15,224 nucleotides of DNA from Clostridium sp. CAG:411 (GTDB taxonomy: Bacteria > Bacillota > Clostridia > Lachnospirales > Lachnospiraceae), in the NCBI GenBank assembly GCA_000437275.1, contig FR899653.1:1-15224 (forward strand), written 5' to 3'. Position numbers and translations under genes: made by a program. The notes under the pieces are model-generated. The model made no database searches. It was not told where the DNA came from and saw only the letters and a program-made list of their open reading frames with translations. Position 1 is the stretch's first letter. Every line of letters starts with the position of its first letter. Positions 1 through 8,354 of the stretch are shown here, piece after piece.

Positions 1-7
1 TGAATAC

Positions 8-36
8 TTGACACAAACAATGAGATGTAAATATTT
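8..36 (+). promoter_or_regulatory. possible promoter of the deacetylase gene
   Basis: A perfect -35 hexamer TTGACA lies at 8-13, followed after 17 nt by the weak -10 ATATTT (31-36). A GAATA at 2-6 would also suit the -35 of a forespore sigma-G promoter, which is known to drive pdaA in Bacillus subtilis, but the matching -10 (around GATGTAA, 24-30) is poor. Which of the two applies, if either, cannot be settled from the sequence. Confidence 0.3.
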
Positions 37-58
37 GAAAAGAAAAGGGGGAGGTAAA

Positions 59-1243
59 ATGAGGAGAGGAAAAAGAATAGTTGCATTTTTTTTAGCTGCC
101 ATGTTACTGGGCGTTTCGGTAGAAAGCACTGTTTGGGGTGGTGAAACTGCAATTGCAGCGACCAAGAAAGAAAAGGATTATAGTGCGTATTCTAATACGA
201 AATATGGTTGGTATATACAAAGAAAACAAAACCATGAAAAAGCTGGTGGCGGAGTACCAGCGGGGATAACTTTGAAGAAATATCAGGCATATTATATGAA
301 TACGAGTACCAATGAAAATGTAATGTATTTAAGCTTTGATTGCGGATATGAGAATGGCTATACAAAAAAGATTTTGAAAATATTGAAAAAGCACAATGCC
401 AAGGCTATCTTTTTTGTAACAAAGGGATTTGTAACAAGTAATCCAGAATTGGCAAAACAGATGAAAAAAGAAGGGCATCTGGTAGGAAATCATACTTGTA
501 GTCATCCTAGTTTGCCAAGCAAGTCAGCTTCAGAGATTAAAAACGAATTGAGGGGTTGTGAAAAAGCCTTTAAGCAGGCAACAGGATATGATATGGACCC
601 ATATGTTCGTCCACCGATGGGAGAGTTTAGTCAGAGAACCTTAAAGATATGTCAGGATTTAGGATATAAAACCATATTTTGGAGCATGGCATATCACGAT
701 TATGATGTAAACGACCAGCCAGGCAAAAATTATGTGGTACAACATTTTAAAGAAAATTACCACAAAGGTGCCTTACCACTTATTCATAACACTTCAAAGT
801 CAAATTGTGAGGCGTTAGATGATGTGCTTACTTTTTTGGAAAGCAAAAAATATCGATTTGGTACGGTAGATGAATTCACCATGAAAAAGGGTATTATAAA
901 AATCGCTTGTGCAGATAAAATGTATAATGGCAAACCAGTCAAAATAACGATAAAGAAGAACACAAATAAGACCGCCAAAGTTACATATACTATAAAAAAT
1001 CAGGATGGAAAACAGGTGAAACAGGCGATTAAGCCGGGAACCTATACGGTTGTGGCAAACGTGGAAGCAACGAAAACCCATAGGGCTGCACAGAGTAATA
1101 AAGTGAAATTTACGATAAAACAACAGCCTAAGCCTACGGTGTCACCAGCACCAGTAATAACAGAAAAAAATCTGCTTGCACAAATGACAGTATTAGCAAG
1201 TAGAACAATTTACTTAAAATGTGAATGGAATACAGGAGAGTAA
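59..1243 (+). CDS. pdaA: secreted PdaA-like polysaccharide deacetylase (CE4 family) with C-terminal extension
   Basis: A 394-residue exported protein. The start at 59 is chosen because GGGGGAGG ends 4 nt before this ATG, and the in-frame ATG at 8 lacks a comparable site. Residues 1-32 form a signal peptide (basic RRGKR, hydrophobic core, AIAA end). The NodB/CE4 domain covers about 88-275: SFDCGYENGYT with catalytic Asp94, the metal histidines in NHTCSH (His145, His149), RPP at 184-186, FWSMAYHDYD and LIHN with His243. The long match around DxGYENGYT, RPP.G.FS and FWS.A resembles PdaA, which removes acetyl from N-acetylmuramic acid during muramic-lactam synthesis in spore cortex. Cys95 replaces the second Asp of the usual CE4 DD pair; PdaA itself also departs from DD there. 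Residues 280-355 look like a beta-rich Ig-like domain absent from B. subtilis PdaA (about 263 residues). The last 25 residues look unrelated to any domain. Another peptidoglycan deacetylase role is possible. Confidence 0.8.
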   Translation: MRRGKRIVAFFLAAMLLGVSVESTVWGGETAIAATKKEKDYSAYSNTKYGWYIQRKQNHEKAGGGVPAGITLKKYQAYYMNTSTNENVMYLSFDCGYENGYTKKILKILKKHNAKAIFFVTKGFVTSNPELAKQMKKEGHLVGNHTCSHPSLPSKSASEIKNELRGCEKAFKQATGYDMDPYVRPPMGEFSQRTLKICQDLGYKTIFWSMAYHDYDVNDQPGKNYVVQHFKENYHKGALPLIHNTSKSNCEALDDVLTFLESKKYRFGTVDEFTMKKGIIKIACADKMYNGKPVKITIKKNTNKTAKVTYTIKNQDGKQVKQAIKPGTYTVVANVEATKTHRAAQSNKVKFTIKQQPKPTVSPAPVITEKNLLAQMTVLASRTIYLKCEWNTGE

Positions 1244-1249
1244 AGATAG

Positions 1250-1309
1250 AACCATATAAGGAAGGTACTGCATTTTAACAGGAAAGCCTCTTTTATATGG
1301 TTTTTCTTT
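1250..1309 (+). terminator. terminator after the deacetylase gene
   Basis: Inverted repeat AACCATATAA (1250-1259) and TTATATGGTT (1293-1302), followed by a T-rich run TTTTTCTTT. The 33-nt loop is long but has some internal pairing. It starts 7 nt after the deacetylase stop codon and ends before the next promoter, so it probably separates the two transcription units. Confidence 0.6.
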
Positions 1310-1333
1310 ACTGCTTCTTTACCAAAAGAATAG

Positions 1334-1339
1334 TATAAT
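1334..1339 (+). promoter_or_regulatory. -10 element for the two-component/transporter operon
   Basis: A perfect TATAAT lies 19 nt upstream of the kinase ATG; no good -35 is visible 17 nt before it. If used, the 5' leader would be only about 12 nt, starting at the AGGAGG (1348-1353) ribosome binding site. Confidence 0.4.
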
Positions 1340-1358
1340 TTGACATTAGGAGGAAGCC

Positions 1359-2420
1359 ATGAATAAGTATTACAGATGTTTAAGAAATAGCCTCAAAACA
1401 ATTATTATTTTAGGCATAAGCTTTTTTATTTCATTAATAATAGAAGAATTTTTAGGAGCCAGTACCCTAATCCCTGCTATTATGGCATTGGCAATTTTTT
1501 TGATTTCTAGGATAACGGATGGTTTTTTATATGGAATCATTGCATCTGTGCTAAGTGTTTTGTTATTAAACTTTGCATTTATGTTACCTTATTTCGCCTT
1601 TAATTTTAGTATTTCAGAAAACATTATTTCGGCTGTAATTATGCTCATAATTACGATTATGACAAGTACATTGACAACCCAGTTAAAATGGCAGGAAAAG
1701 GTTCGGATGGAAAGTGAAAAGGAAAAGATGCGTGGAAATCTATTGCGGGCGGTTTCCCATGATCTTCGTACTCCATTGACTGCTATTTATGGTTCTGGTT
1801 CCACGATTGTAGAGAATTACAAGCAATTATCAGAGCAGCAGCTTTTACAGTTAGCAAATGGAATATGTACGGATTCGCAGTGGCTTATGAGAATGGTAGA
1901 AAATATTTTATCAATTACCCGAATCGATAATGAGGGAGTAAAAATTACAAAGACCTCTACTGTATTGGAAGAATTAATAGATTCGGTGTTGATACGGTTT
2001 AAAAAGACGTATCCAGACCAGAAAATAATAGTGGATATTCCACAGGAATTTATTAGTATTCCCATGGATGCAGTATTAATTGAACAGGTACTTGTCAATA
2101 TATTAGAAAATGCCATGCAACATGCTACTGGAATGACGGAGATTAAATTGTCTGTTTATGTAATGGGTGACAAAGTTGTATTTGAAATCAAGGACAATGG
2201 ATGTGGCATTGAAAAGGAACGATTAAAAGGAATATTTAAAGATTATTTTGAAATAAAGGAAGGACCCATTGATAATCAGAAAAAGAGTATGGGAATTGGA
2301 TTGGCAGTTTGTGCCTCTATAATAAAGGCGCATGATGGCGTGATAACGGCATCGAATAGAAAAGAGGGTGGCTGTTGTTTCCGTTTTGCTTTAGATATGG
2401 AGATGGATGAAAATGAATAG
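1359..2420 (+). CDS. membrane sensor histidine kinase, KdpD-type C-terminal half (DUF4118-HisKA-HATPase)
   Basis: A 353-residue inner-membrane kinase preceded by AGGAGG. Residues 10-105 carry four hydrophobic segments (about 13-29, 38-50, 57-80, 88-105) in the short-loop pattern of the DUF4118 domain of KdpD, with no sizeable extracellular sensor. The HisKA domain follows with SHDLRTPL and phospho-acceptor His134. The ATPase has N-box NILENAMQHA (247-256), G1 DNGCGI (279-284) and G2 MGIGLAV (311-317), so all catalytic motifs are intact. Full KdpD proteins are near 900 residues with N-terminal KdpD and Usp-like domains; these are absent, so this is a KdpD-like kinase and not KdpD itself. Its stop codon overlaps the response regulator start, implying translational coupling and a cognate pair. 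The signal is unknown; ionic, turgor or phosphate stimuli are inferred from the downstream transporter. Confidence 0.88.
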   Translation: MNKYYRCLRNSLKTIIILGISFFISLIIEEFLGASTLIPAIMALAIFLISRITDGFLYGIIASVLSVLLLNFAFMLPYFAFNFSISENIISAVIMLIITIMTSTLTTQLKWQEKVRMESEKEKMRGNLLRAVSHDLRTPLTAIYGSGSTIVENYKQLSEQQLLQLANGICTDSQWLMRMVENILSITRIDNEGVKITKTSTVLEELIDSVLIRFKKTYPDQKIIVDIPQEFISIPMDAVLIEQVLVNILENAMQHATGMTEIKLSVYVMGDKVVFEIKDNGCGIEKERLKGIFKDYFEIKEGPIDNQKKSMGIGLAVCASIIKAHDGVITASNRKEGGCCFRFALDMEMDENE

Positions 2421-3129
2421 TTACAAGATTTTAATGATAGAGGACGAGAAAAATATTTGTAATTTCATGAAGATGACCTTTGAGACAAATGGTTATCAAA
2501 TTTTATTTGCAAATAATGGAACAAATGGATTGACTATGTTTTGTTCCCATCATCCGAATTTGGTTATTTTAGATTTGGGCTTACCAGATATTGATGGAAT
2601 AGAAATTATAAAAAAAATTCGACAAACATCGGAAGTACCAATTATTGTTTTATCAGCCAGAACGGATGAGAGGGATAAAGTAGAGGCGTTGGACTTGGGA
2701 GCAAATGACTATGTGACAAAGCCGTTTGGCACCAGTGAGTTGTTGGCAAGAGTCCGAGCGACACTTAGAAATAGCCGTCTACAGGAAGGTGGCTCAAATG
2801 CAAGAGTGAAATTTTCTCTGGATGATATGACTATTGAATATGATGCAAGAAGGGTTTCTATTGCAGGAAAGGAGGTGCGACTGACACAGACAGAATACAA
2901 TATTGTGGAAGCATTGGCAGTACATGCGGGAAAGGTTCTGACCTACGCGGAAATTGTAAAAAAGGTGTGGGGCTATTCAGACTCAGGGAGTGTAAAAAAA
3001 TTACAGGTAAATATGGCAAATATAAGAAAGAAATTTGGTGAAAAGCCAGGTGAGTATCGTTACATATTAAATGAATTAGGGGTTGGTTATCGTATGAATG
3101 ATGCAAATGAAAATGAGGTTACATCATGA
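2407..3129 (+). CDS. OmpR/KdpE-family response regulator
   Basis: A 240-residue DNA-binding regulator. The receiver domain (about 6-120) has acidic pair Glu12-Asp13, phospho-acceptor Asp56 in VILDLGLPD, Ser83 in VLSAR, and Lys105 in YVTKPF. The winged-helix domain (about 135-232) shows VRLTQTEYNIVEAL, the recognition-helix region VKKLQVNMANIRKKF and the wing GVGYRM. The order, spacing and wording resemble KdpE. The gene overlaps the kinase by 14 nt. Two start codons are possible, 2407 and 2413; GGAG at 2399-2402 is 4 nt from the first and 10 nt from the second, so the N-terminus is uncertain by two residues. It most likely regulates its own operon and the transporter immediately downstream, but no operator could be identified. 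Confidence 0.9.
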   Translation: MKMNSYKILMIEDEKNICNFMKMTFETNGYQILFANNGTNGLTMFCSHHPNLVILDLGLPDIDGIEIIKKIRQTSEVPIIVLSARTDERDKVEALDLGANDYVTKPFGTSELLARVRATLRNSRLQEGGSNARVKFSLDDMTIEYDARRVSIAGKEVRLTQTEYNIVEALAVHAGKVLTYAEIVKKVWGYSDSGSVKKLQVNMANIRKKFGEKPGEYRYILNELGVGYRMNDANENEVTS

Positions 3130-3191
3130 AAGGATATCACGTTAAGTAGCAGTTGTTAAGAAGTAATATGTAAAAAGAAAGGAACAGAAAA

Positions 3192-4829
3192 ATGTCATTG
3201 ACAAATATTATAAGTTTGCTTGGAGGATTGGCTCTCTTTTTATATGGAATGCAGATGATGAGCCAGGGATTAGAGGCAGCCGCAGGGAATAAGATGAAGC
3301 GGATATTAGAAAAATTAACTGCGAACCGTTTTCTTGGAGTATTTGTTGGAGCATTGATTACAGCGGTAATCCAGTCCTCCTCTGCTACTACTGTTATGGT
3401 AGTTGGCTTTGTAAATTCTGGTATGATGACATTGAGCCAGGCTGTATGGATTATTATGGGTGCTAATATAGGAACCACCATAACAGGGCAGCTCATCGCA
3501 TTAGATGTAAGTGCGATTGCACCGTTAGTCGCATTTTTAGGAGTTGTATTTATTGTATTTGTAAAAAAGGAAAAATGCCATTATATAGGAAGTATACTGG
3601 CTGGGCTTGGTATTCTTTTTATAGGGATGAATATGATGAGTACGGCAATGGAACCATTGGGGCAGTCTGCTGGGTTTATTAATTTACTAACCAGATTTGA
3701 AAATCCTATTTTAGGTATTTTAGCAGGAATTGTTTTTACGGCATTGATCCAATCCTCGTCTGCATCGGTTGGAATCTTACAGGCTTTGGCTGCTAGTGGA
3801 GTGATTACTTTAAATAGTGCTGCGTTTGTGTTGTTTGGACAAAATATTGGAACTTGTATTACAGCTTTGTTAGCATCCATAGGAACAAATCGAAATGCGA
3901 AACGAACTACAATTATTCATATTACTTTTAACGTCATAGGAACCATTTTATTTACCGTATTATGTATCGTAACACCATTGGTTGCATGGCTTCAGGACAT
4001 AACACCTACTAATGTGCCTGCACAGATTGCCAATTTACATACATTGTTTAATGTAGTTACTACATTGCTGTTATTGCCTTTTGGAAATGCCATTACAAAA
4101 TTTTCTGTGGCTATCTTACCAGATGGAAAGAGAAAGGAAAAGACAGAGAATACGTTGTCTGATATTCGAGTAGGCAATAAAGAGGGACTAGGTCAATCGG
4201 CTATTAGTTTGGAAGAAACCAAAAAGGAATTGCAATATATGTTAAATATGGCACAAAAAAATGTGCACAGTGCATTTGATGTATTTGCCAATAATAAAGA
4301 AGATACATTTCAGGAAATAGAGGAAAGGGAAGAACAGATAGATAACTTAAATAAAGATATTACCAGATACATAACCACTGTTATTCCACATGAGAATACG
4401 GAGACAGGCAGTAAGGTATTTCATTCCTATTTCACGATTTCCAGCAATATAGAAAGAATCAGTGACCATGCTATGAATATTGCAGGATATTCAAAGACAA
4501 AGGAAGAAATTGAAGCTTCTTTTTCTGAAATAGCCAAAGAGGAAGTAGAGTATTTGCAGAGCGTTTGTGATAAGGCGTTTTTTCATTTGACGCATATTGG
4601 AAAGGATGTCATAGAATGGCATACCAAAATGGCGTGTATGGAGCAAAAAATAGATGACATCACACAGGAATATCGAAACAATATGTTTTTGAGAATCCAA
4701 CAGGAAACCTGTTCCTATAAAGGTAGTATTTTATTTTCAGAAATGCTTACTGACTTTGAACGAATAGGAGATCACGCATTAAATATAGCAGATGAAATGC
4801 TAAATATAAAATTAAATGAAGGAAATTGA
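3192..4829 (+). CDS. Na+/phosphate cotransporter-like membrane protein with C-terminal PhoU domain
   Basis: A 545-residue protein of the NptA/PNaS family with a PhoU fusion, the common bacterial length. The membrane part (about 1-305) contains the two inverted signature repeats of the family: QSSSATT (61-67) with GANIGTT (90-96), and QSSSAS (187-192) with GQNIGT (216-221). The QSSS loops are the expected ion/phosphate-binding re-entrant segments. Residues 340-540 form a cytoplasmic helical PhoU-like domain with two copies of the metal-cluster motif, NIERISDHAMNIA (419-431) and DFERIGDHALNIA (521-533). GAAAGGA precedes the ATG by 8 nt. The gene lies 62 nt after the response regulator with no terminator between them, so it is probably in the same operon. 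Phosphate is the expected substrate from the family, but bacterial members with PhoU are little tested and another anion is possible. Confidence 0.88.
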   Translation: MSLTNIISLLGGLALFLYGMQMMSQGLEAAAGNKMKRILEKLTANRFLGVFVGALITAVIQSSSATTVMVVGFVNSGMMTLSQAVWIIMGANIGTTITGQLIALDVSAIAPLVAFLGVVFIVFVKKEKCHYIGSILAGLGILFIGMNMMSTAMEPLGQSAGFINLLTRFENPILGILAGIVFTALIQSSSASVGILQALAASGVITLNSAAFVLFGQNIGTCITALLASIGTNRNAKRTTIIHITFNVIGTILFTVLCIVTPLVAWLQDITPTNVPAQIANLHTLFNVVTTLLLLPFGNAITKFSVAILPDGKRKEKTENTLSDIRVGNKEGLGQSAISLEETKKELQYMLNMAQKNVHSAFDVFANNKEDTFQEIEEREEQIDNLNKDITRYITTVIPHENTETGSKVFHSYFTISSNIERISDHAMNIAGYSKTKEEIEASFSEIAKEEVEYLQSVCDKAFFHLTHIGKDVIEWHTKMACMEQKIDDITQEYRNNMFLRIQQETCSYKGSILFSEMLTDFERIGDHALNIADEMLNIKLNEGN

Positions 4830-4874
4830 AGAGTTTAAAAAGTAATTAGGGAATGGAGAGAGGAGTTTTTTCAG

Positions 4875-5003
4875 ATGTTAATAAAAGTTTTTACAGGTGT
4901 TATGGGAATTTTGCTAGTGCTTGCGACCATTTTTGCATGGTGGCTTGAAAATAGTGGAGAAGAAATAAATCCAGAGGAAGAAAAGGGAAAAAAGAGTAAG
5001 TAA
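4875..5003 (+). CDS. small single-span membrane protein (42 residues), unknown function
   Basis: A short reading frame of 42 codons preceded by GAGAGGAG, 9 nt before the ATG. It begins MLIKVFTGVMGILLV, so the N-terminal half (about 5-23) is one hydrophobic segment ending in Trp-Trp (22-23). The C-terminal half is highly charged, with an acidic stretch EEINPEEE and a basic end KGKKSK. That is the typical composition of a regulatory small membrane protein with a cytoplasmic tail. It follows the transporter by 45 nt and lies before the terminator at 5052, so it is probably the last gene of that operon. A role in assembling or modulating the transporter or the kinase is inference only; I do not recognise a family. 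Confidence 0.6.
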   Translation: MLIKVFTGVMGILLVLATIFAWWLENSGEEINPEEEKGKKSK

Positions 5004-5051
5004 GGGTGTAAGAGAAAAAAGCGTTACAAGGTGTTTATGCATTGCGTAAAT

Positions 5052-5094
5052 AAAAGAACAGAATCAGTTACTTAGCTGGTTCTGTTCTTTTGTA
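5052..5094. terminator. bidirectional terminator between convergent operons
   Basis: Perfect 12-bp arms AAAAGAACAGAA (5052-5063) and TTCTGTTCTTTT (5080-5091), extended inside by CAG/CTG, giving a stem of about 16 bp around an 8-nt loop. T-rich tracts follow on both strands, so it can end the transporter operon (+) and the ABC cassette (-), whose last stop codon is at 5098. Confidence 0.85.
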
Positions 5095-5097
5095 CAA

Positions 5098-5991
5098 CTA
5101 TAATGTAGTTGTTTTATATAAGTATAAGTCTTCCAAATCAGGGGAGACAGATATACACGAATCTTCTTCTGGTATCGTGTCTGAAATTACTCGAACCTTA
5201 TATGCTCCATGGTCAAAGCACATATTTTTTACCTTATATTTTTGACGGCAGACTCTTTCATTTTCCTGTTCAATTTGAAATTCAAATACTTTTCCTTCTA
5301 CTTGGGTTAATAAATCTTGCACACTTCCTTGGCATAAAATGTTTCCATGATCCAGTAAGATAATCTCTTTTGCAATACCTTCAATATCAGATACTACATG
5401 GGTGGCGCATAAAACAATTTTATTTCCTGCAATTTCGCTGATAAAGTTTCGTAATCGAATTCGTTCATTTGGGTCAAGACCTGCAGTTGGCTCATCCATA
5501 ATTAATATTTCTGGATTGCCAAGTAGTGCCTGAGCAATTAAAAGTCGTTGTTTCATACCTCCCGAAAAATTACCAACTTTTTCTTTCATAGATTCCTGTA
5601 AACTTACTTGTTTTAATAATGCAAAGATTTGCTCATTGGCATCCTTACTACTAAGTCCCTTTAACGCTGCCATATATTTCATAAATTGCAAAGCAGTAAA
5701 ATCTTCATACATTCCTTGTTGTTGGGGCATGTATCCTAAAAGAGCCCGATAGGATTCTTTCATTTTATAAATATCTTTTCCCTGATACAGAATTTGTCCT
5801 GTATCAGGTTTAAGACCATCCGTTAAAATACGCATAAGGGTACTTTTTCCAGCGCCATTTGGACCTAATAGTCCATAAATGCCTGGTGTAAATTGAAGAT
5901 TTATGTTTTGTAGTGCTTTTTTTGTCCCTTTAGAAAAGGATTTGTTTATTTCTTTGATTTCTAAAATCTTCTCTTCTATTTTCTTTTCCAT
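5098..5991 (-). CDS. ABC transporter ATP-binding protein
   Basis: A 297-residue cytoplasmic ATPase. Motifs in order: Walker A GPNGAGKST (43-51), Q-loop Gln90 in YMPQQ, signature FSGGMKQR (142-149), Walker B ILIMDEPTAGLD (162-173) with catalytic Glu167, and the H-loop His198 in CATHV. All are intact. This is the pattern of the ABC-2/drug-export class of single-domain ATPases (CcmA/NatA-like). Residues 230-297 form a C-terminal extension that is not part of the core fold. The ATG at 5991 is chosen because AAGGAG lies 11 nt upstream and an aligned N-terminus begins nearby; an in-frame GTG four codons earlier overlaps that site. The start lies within the last 16 nt of the permease gene, so the two are probably translated together and form one transporter. 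Confidence 0.92.
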   Translation of the reverse strand: MEKKIEEKILEIKEINKSFSKGTKKALQNINLQFTPGIYGLLGPNGAGKSTLMRILTDGLKPDTGQILYQGKDIYKMKESYRALLGYMPQQQGMYEDFTALQFMKYMAALKGLSSKDANEQIFALLKQVSLQESMKEKVGNFSGGMKQRLLIAQALLGNPEILIMDEPTAGLDPNERIRLRNFISEIAGNKIVLCATHVVSDIEGIAKEIILLDHGNILCQGSVQDLLTQVEGKVFEFQIEQENERVCRQKYKVKNMCFDHGAYKVRVISDTIPEEDSCISVSPDLEDLYLYKTTTL

Positions 5992-8333
5992 CGATAGTTC
6001 CACTCCTTTTCCCAATGTAAAATAATCAGTAATCCCAGAGCAGTACACACACTACACTCTATAAAACAAGGAAGAAGTGGTTGCTTGCCATGAGGTAACC
6101 ATGTATTGATAACGCCTGCGTTATTATGATATAAAAGTGCTAAAATAATTAAGATTGATATACTGGTAATTGTCATAACCAAAAAACTACTATTTGTATG
6201 TTCCACGAAATACATTACAACAAGGGAACATAAAATACACAAGAAAAGTTGTGTCAAGTAAATGCCTGCTATGGCTACATAAATTGGAACCTCATAACTA
6301 CTATTTTGAAAAAGCGATAAGTTTCCAATTGCTGCAGCCCAATTGTTATCTGGTTTCGTTCGAATAAAGCGGAAAAACTCTGGAAGGATACAACAAGCCC
6401 AAGACATGACTGCAAAACCAATCCCCAACAGATATTTCCGTCGGTACAGCCGTTTCCTTCCGTTCATGGTTGTTTCCAATAAGGCATTCATATTGTTTTT
6501 ATTTTCAAATAATCCGGCACATAAGAGAATGCAAAAGATACAGGCAATCCCCATATTTTTTAGTTCTTTTGCAAAACCAGTAAATGGTCTGTTCCAACAA
6601 TAGTTATTTAGCAACTTGGCATCCTTTCCTGCATTTTTACGAGCTTTGATAGTTTCATATTGATCCAGAAATTCACAAAAGGCATCGTAAGGGACACCCG
6701 TTTGTGTATCTAAGGCATCTAGCTCTGCTTTTTCTTTTAAAGATAACTTGTCTTTGGATGCTAGTTCGGCAACACGATCCCATAACTTGTCATATTTTTT
6801 CTTATCATTTTCAATGCTTTTGATTTTTTGGTCGGTAAGCTCTCCTTGGTATTTATCGATCCAATTTTCATAGTTTGACTGCGTCAGTGTTGTTAGCATG
6901 GTAGATGCAAATACACTTTGGAAACAGGCACAATAGATTCCGTAACAGAGCAGTCCAATGCAAAGCAGATATCGTTTTTCGTGCAAAAAATGGATGCGGA
7001 GAACGCTTCGTCCCAAAGAAATCTTTCCGATCCTTTTGGTCTTTTTTATTGTTTTTGCTTTCTTTTCTTTGCTTTCCCTTGTTGCTTTCCAAAAGTGAGA
7101 AGCAAACAACATACTACCAATCCATAGAATTGCTGCAAAGAAACAAAAGATCATAAATTTGTTGACAGCAAAAGAAAATAGGTTACAATTTTCATAAATT
7201 CCCAACAATCGAAATGCATAAGTTCCCTGAAATATATTTGCAAATTTAAAAATAGAAAAGGTTCCATTGGACAAAAGTGTGGTATACAAAGACCATTCCA
7301 GAGTAAGGAATAGTAATGTAATCGCATACACCGTACGATTTTTCTCAAATCGTAACAAAAGGGCTGCCAGGAAACTTCCGAATACACAGGCAAAGACGCA
7401 CTTTACGAAAATACCTGCACCTATAAATTGAGCAAGATTCCATGGCAGGGTACAATTTCGAAAGCTGTCTAATGTCTGGATTGGCATGGAACCGTCAAAA
7501 GATCCATACAAAAAAAGTGAAGTAGAAAGTATAACGAATTCCATCAAAAGGGTGCATCCCAAAACAAGGATTCCAAGAGAGAACAGCTTTGCTCGTAATA
7601 ACGGTGCTCTTCCCTTTTTATGTGTTTTTAAAAAGGCTGTCATTTTTTTTTGCTGGTCGGGACGGAATATCCCAATGGAAAGGATCAGCACAACACCGAT
7701 CAGAAAAATAGTGTCATATTTATAATTTAAATATTTTTTCGCGGTAAATAGGTTTCCGTTTTTCAAGGTAACGGTTCCAAGTTTTTTATAAGCATTGTAT
7801 GTTTTTTTCTGATCTCGTTCTATGAAATTTCTGTTTTTTAAAAAAGGCAAAACATCCGTTGGTTCCTTTTTTACCTGTTTTTGAAATTTTGCATAGTCCA
7901 TCTGATACTGCAATTGTTCCATTTCCTTACCGGAATAGTAGCAATATGCTTGACTTTGTAGCATCGTTAGATTTTCATTTTGTTTTTCAGCAAGTTCCAA
8001 CTCTTTTTTCCCATACTTCTCTTCGATAGACTGGTGATATTGTTCTACATCCTTTTTGGTGTATATTTTTTGAGCATACGCATCATGTACTTGGTAATCC
8101 GCAGTCAAGTCCTGAAACTTTTGTAGCTTTTGTATGCCCTCTTTTGGAGAATCATAGGTTATATCCTTTATGACTTTTTGAAACTGTTTGTAATAATTAC
8201 GGTACATATAGGGAGCAGTATTTTGCTGTGCAAATAAAAAAGTAAAAATATTAAATAACAATAATAGAAATAGGAAAACAAGCAATTTTTTATTTTTTAG
8301 CACCTTGCGTAATTCGTATGTAATTAATTTCAT
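5976..8333 (-). CDS. large ABC-2 type permease with two homologous halves
   Basis: A 785-residue inner-membrane protein preceded by AAAGGA 8 nt before the ATG. Both halves share a plan: a first membrane span (about 17-35 and 454-476), a long hydrophilic helical domain predicted outside (about 36-205 and 477-592), then about five spans. After the second span the halves match by eye, GIFRPDQQKKMTAFL (221-235) against GLFENKNNMNALLE (607-620). Both are followed by a GR..L.R.K loop and then a GI-containing span. The first outside domain is rich in Gln, Tyr and Lys and looks coiled-coil. In most ABC-2 exporters two separate half-permeases dimerise; here one chain could supply both with two copies of the ATPase. 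The substrate is unknown. Lantibiotic/bacteriocin resistance, lipid or peptide export, and lipoprotein handling are all compatible with the gene order. Confidence 0.8.
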   Translation of the reverse strand: MKLITYELRKVLKNKKLLVFLFLLLLFNIFTFLFAQQNTAPYMYRNYYKQFQKVIKDITYDSPKEGIQKLQKFQDLTADYQVHDAYAQKIYTKKDVEQYHQSIEEKYGKKELELAEKQNENLTMLQSQAYCYYSGKEMEQLQYQMDYAKFQKQVKKEPTDVLPFLKNRNFIERDQKKTYNAYKKLGTVTLKNGNLFTAKKYLNYKYDTIFLIGVVLILSIGIFRPDQQKKMTAFLKTHKKGRAPLLRAKLFSLGILVLGCTLLMEFVILSTSLFLYGSFDGSMPIQTLDSFRNCTLPWNLAQFIGAGIFVKCVFACVFGSFLAALLLRFEKNRTVYAITLLFLTLEWSLYTTLLSNGTFSIFKFANIFQGTYAFRLLGIYENCNLFSFAVNKFMIFCFFAAILWIGSMLFASHFWKATRESKEKKAKTIKKTKRIGKISLGRSVLRIHFLHEKRYLLCIGLLCYGIYCACFQSVFASTMLTTLTQSNYENWIDKYQGELTDQKIKSIENDKKKYDKLWDRVAELASKDKLSLKEKAELDALDTQTGVPYDAFCEFLDQYETIKARKNAGKDAKLLNNYCWNRPFTGFAKELKNMGIACIFCILLCAGLFENKNNMNALLETTMNGRKRLYRRKYLLGIGFAVMSWACCILPEFFRFIRTKPDNNWAAAIGNLSLFQNSSYEVPIYVAIAGIYLTQLFLCILCSLVVMYFVEHTNSSFLVMTITSISILIILALLYHNNAGVINTWLPHGKQPLLPCFIECSVCTALGLLIILHWEKEWNYRWKRK

Positions 8334-8354
8334 TATGGATTTCCTTTCGTTTTT

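Noticed and set aside
6868..7156. Several frames of 69-83 codons on both strands inside the permease gene
   Set aside because: They overlap one another and a long gene with clear homologous halves; none has a convincing start site.
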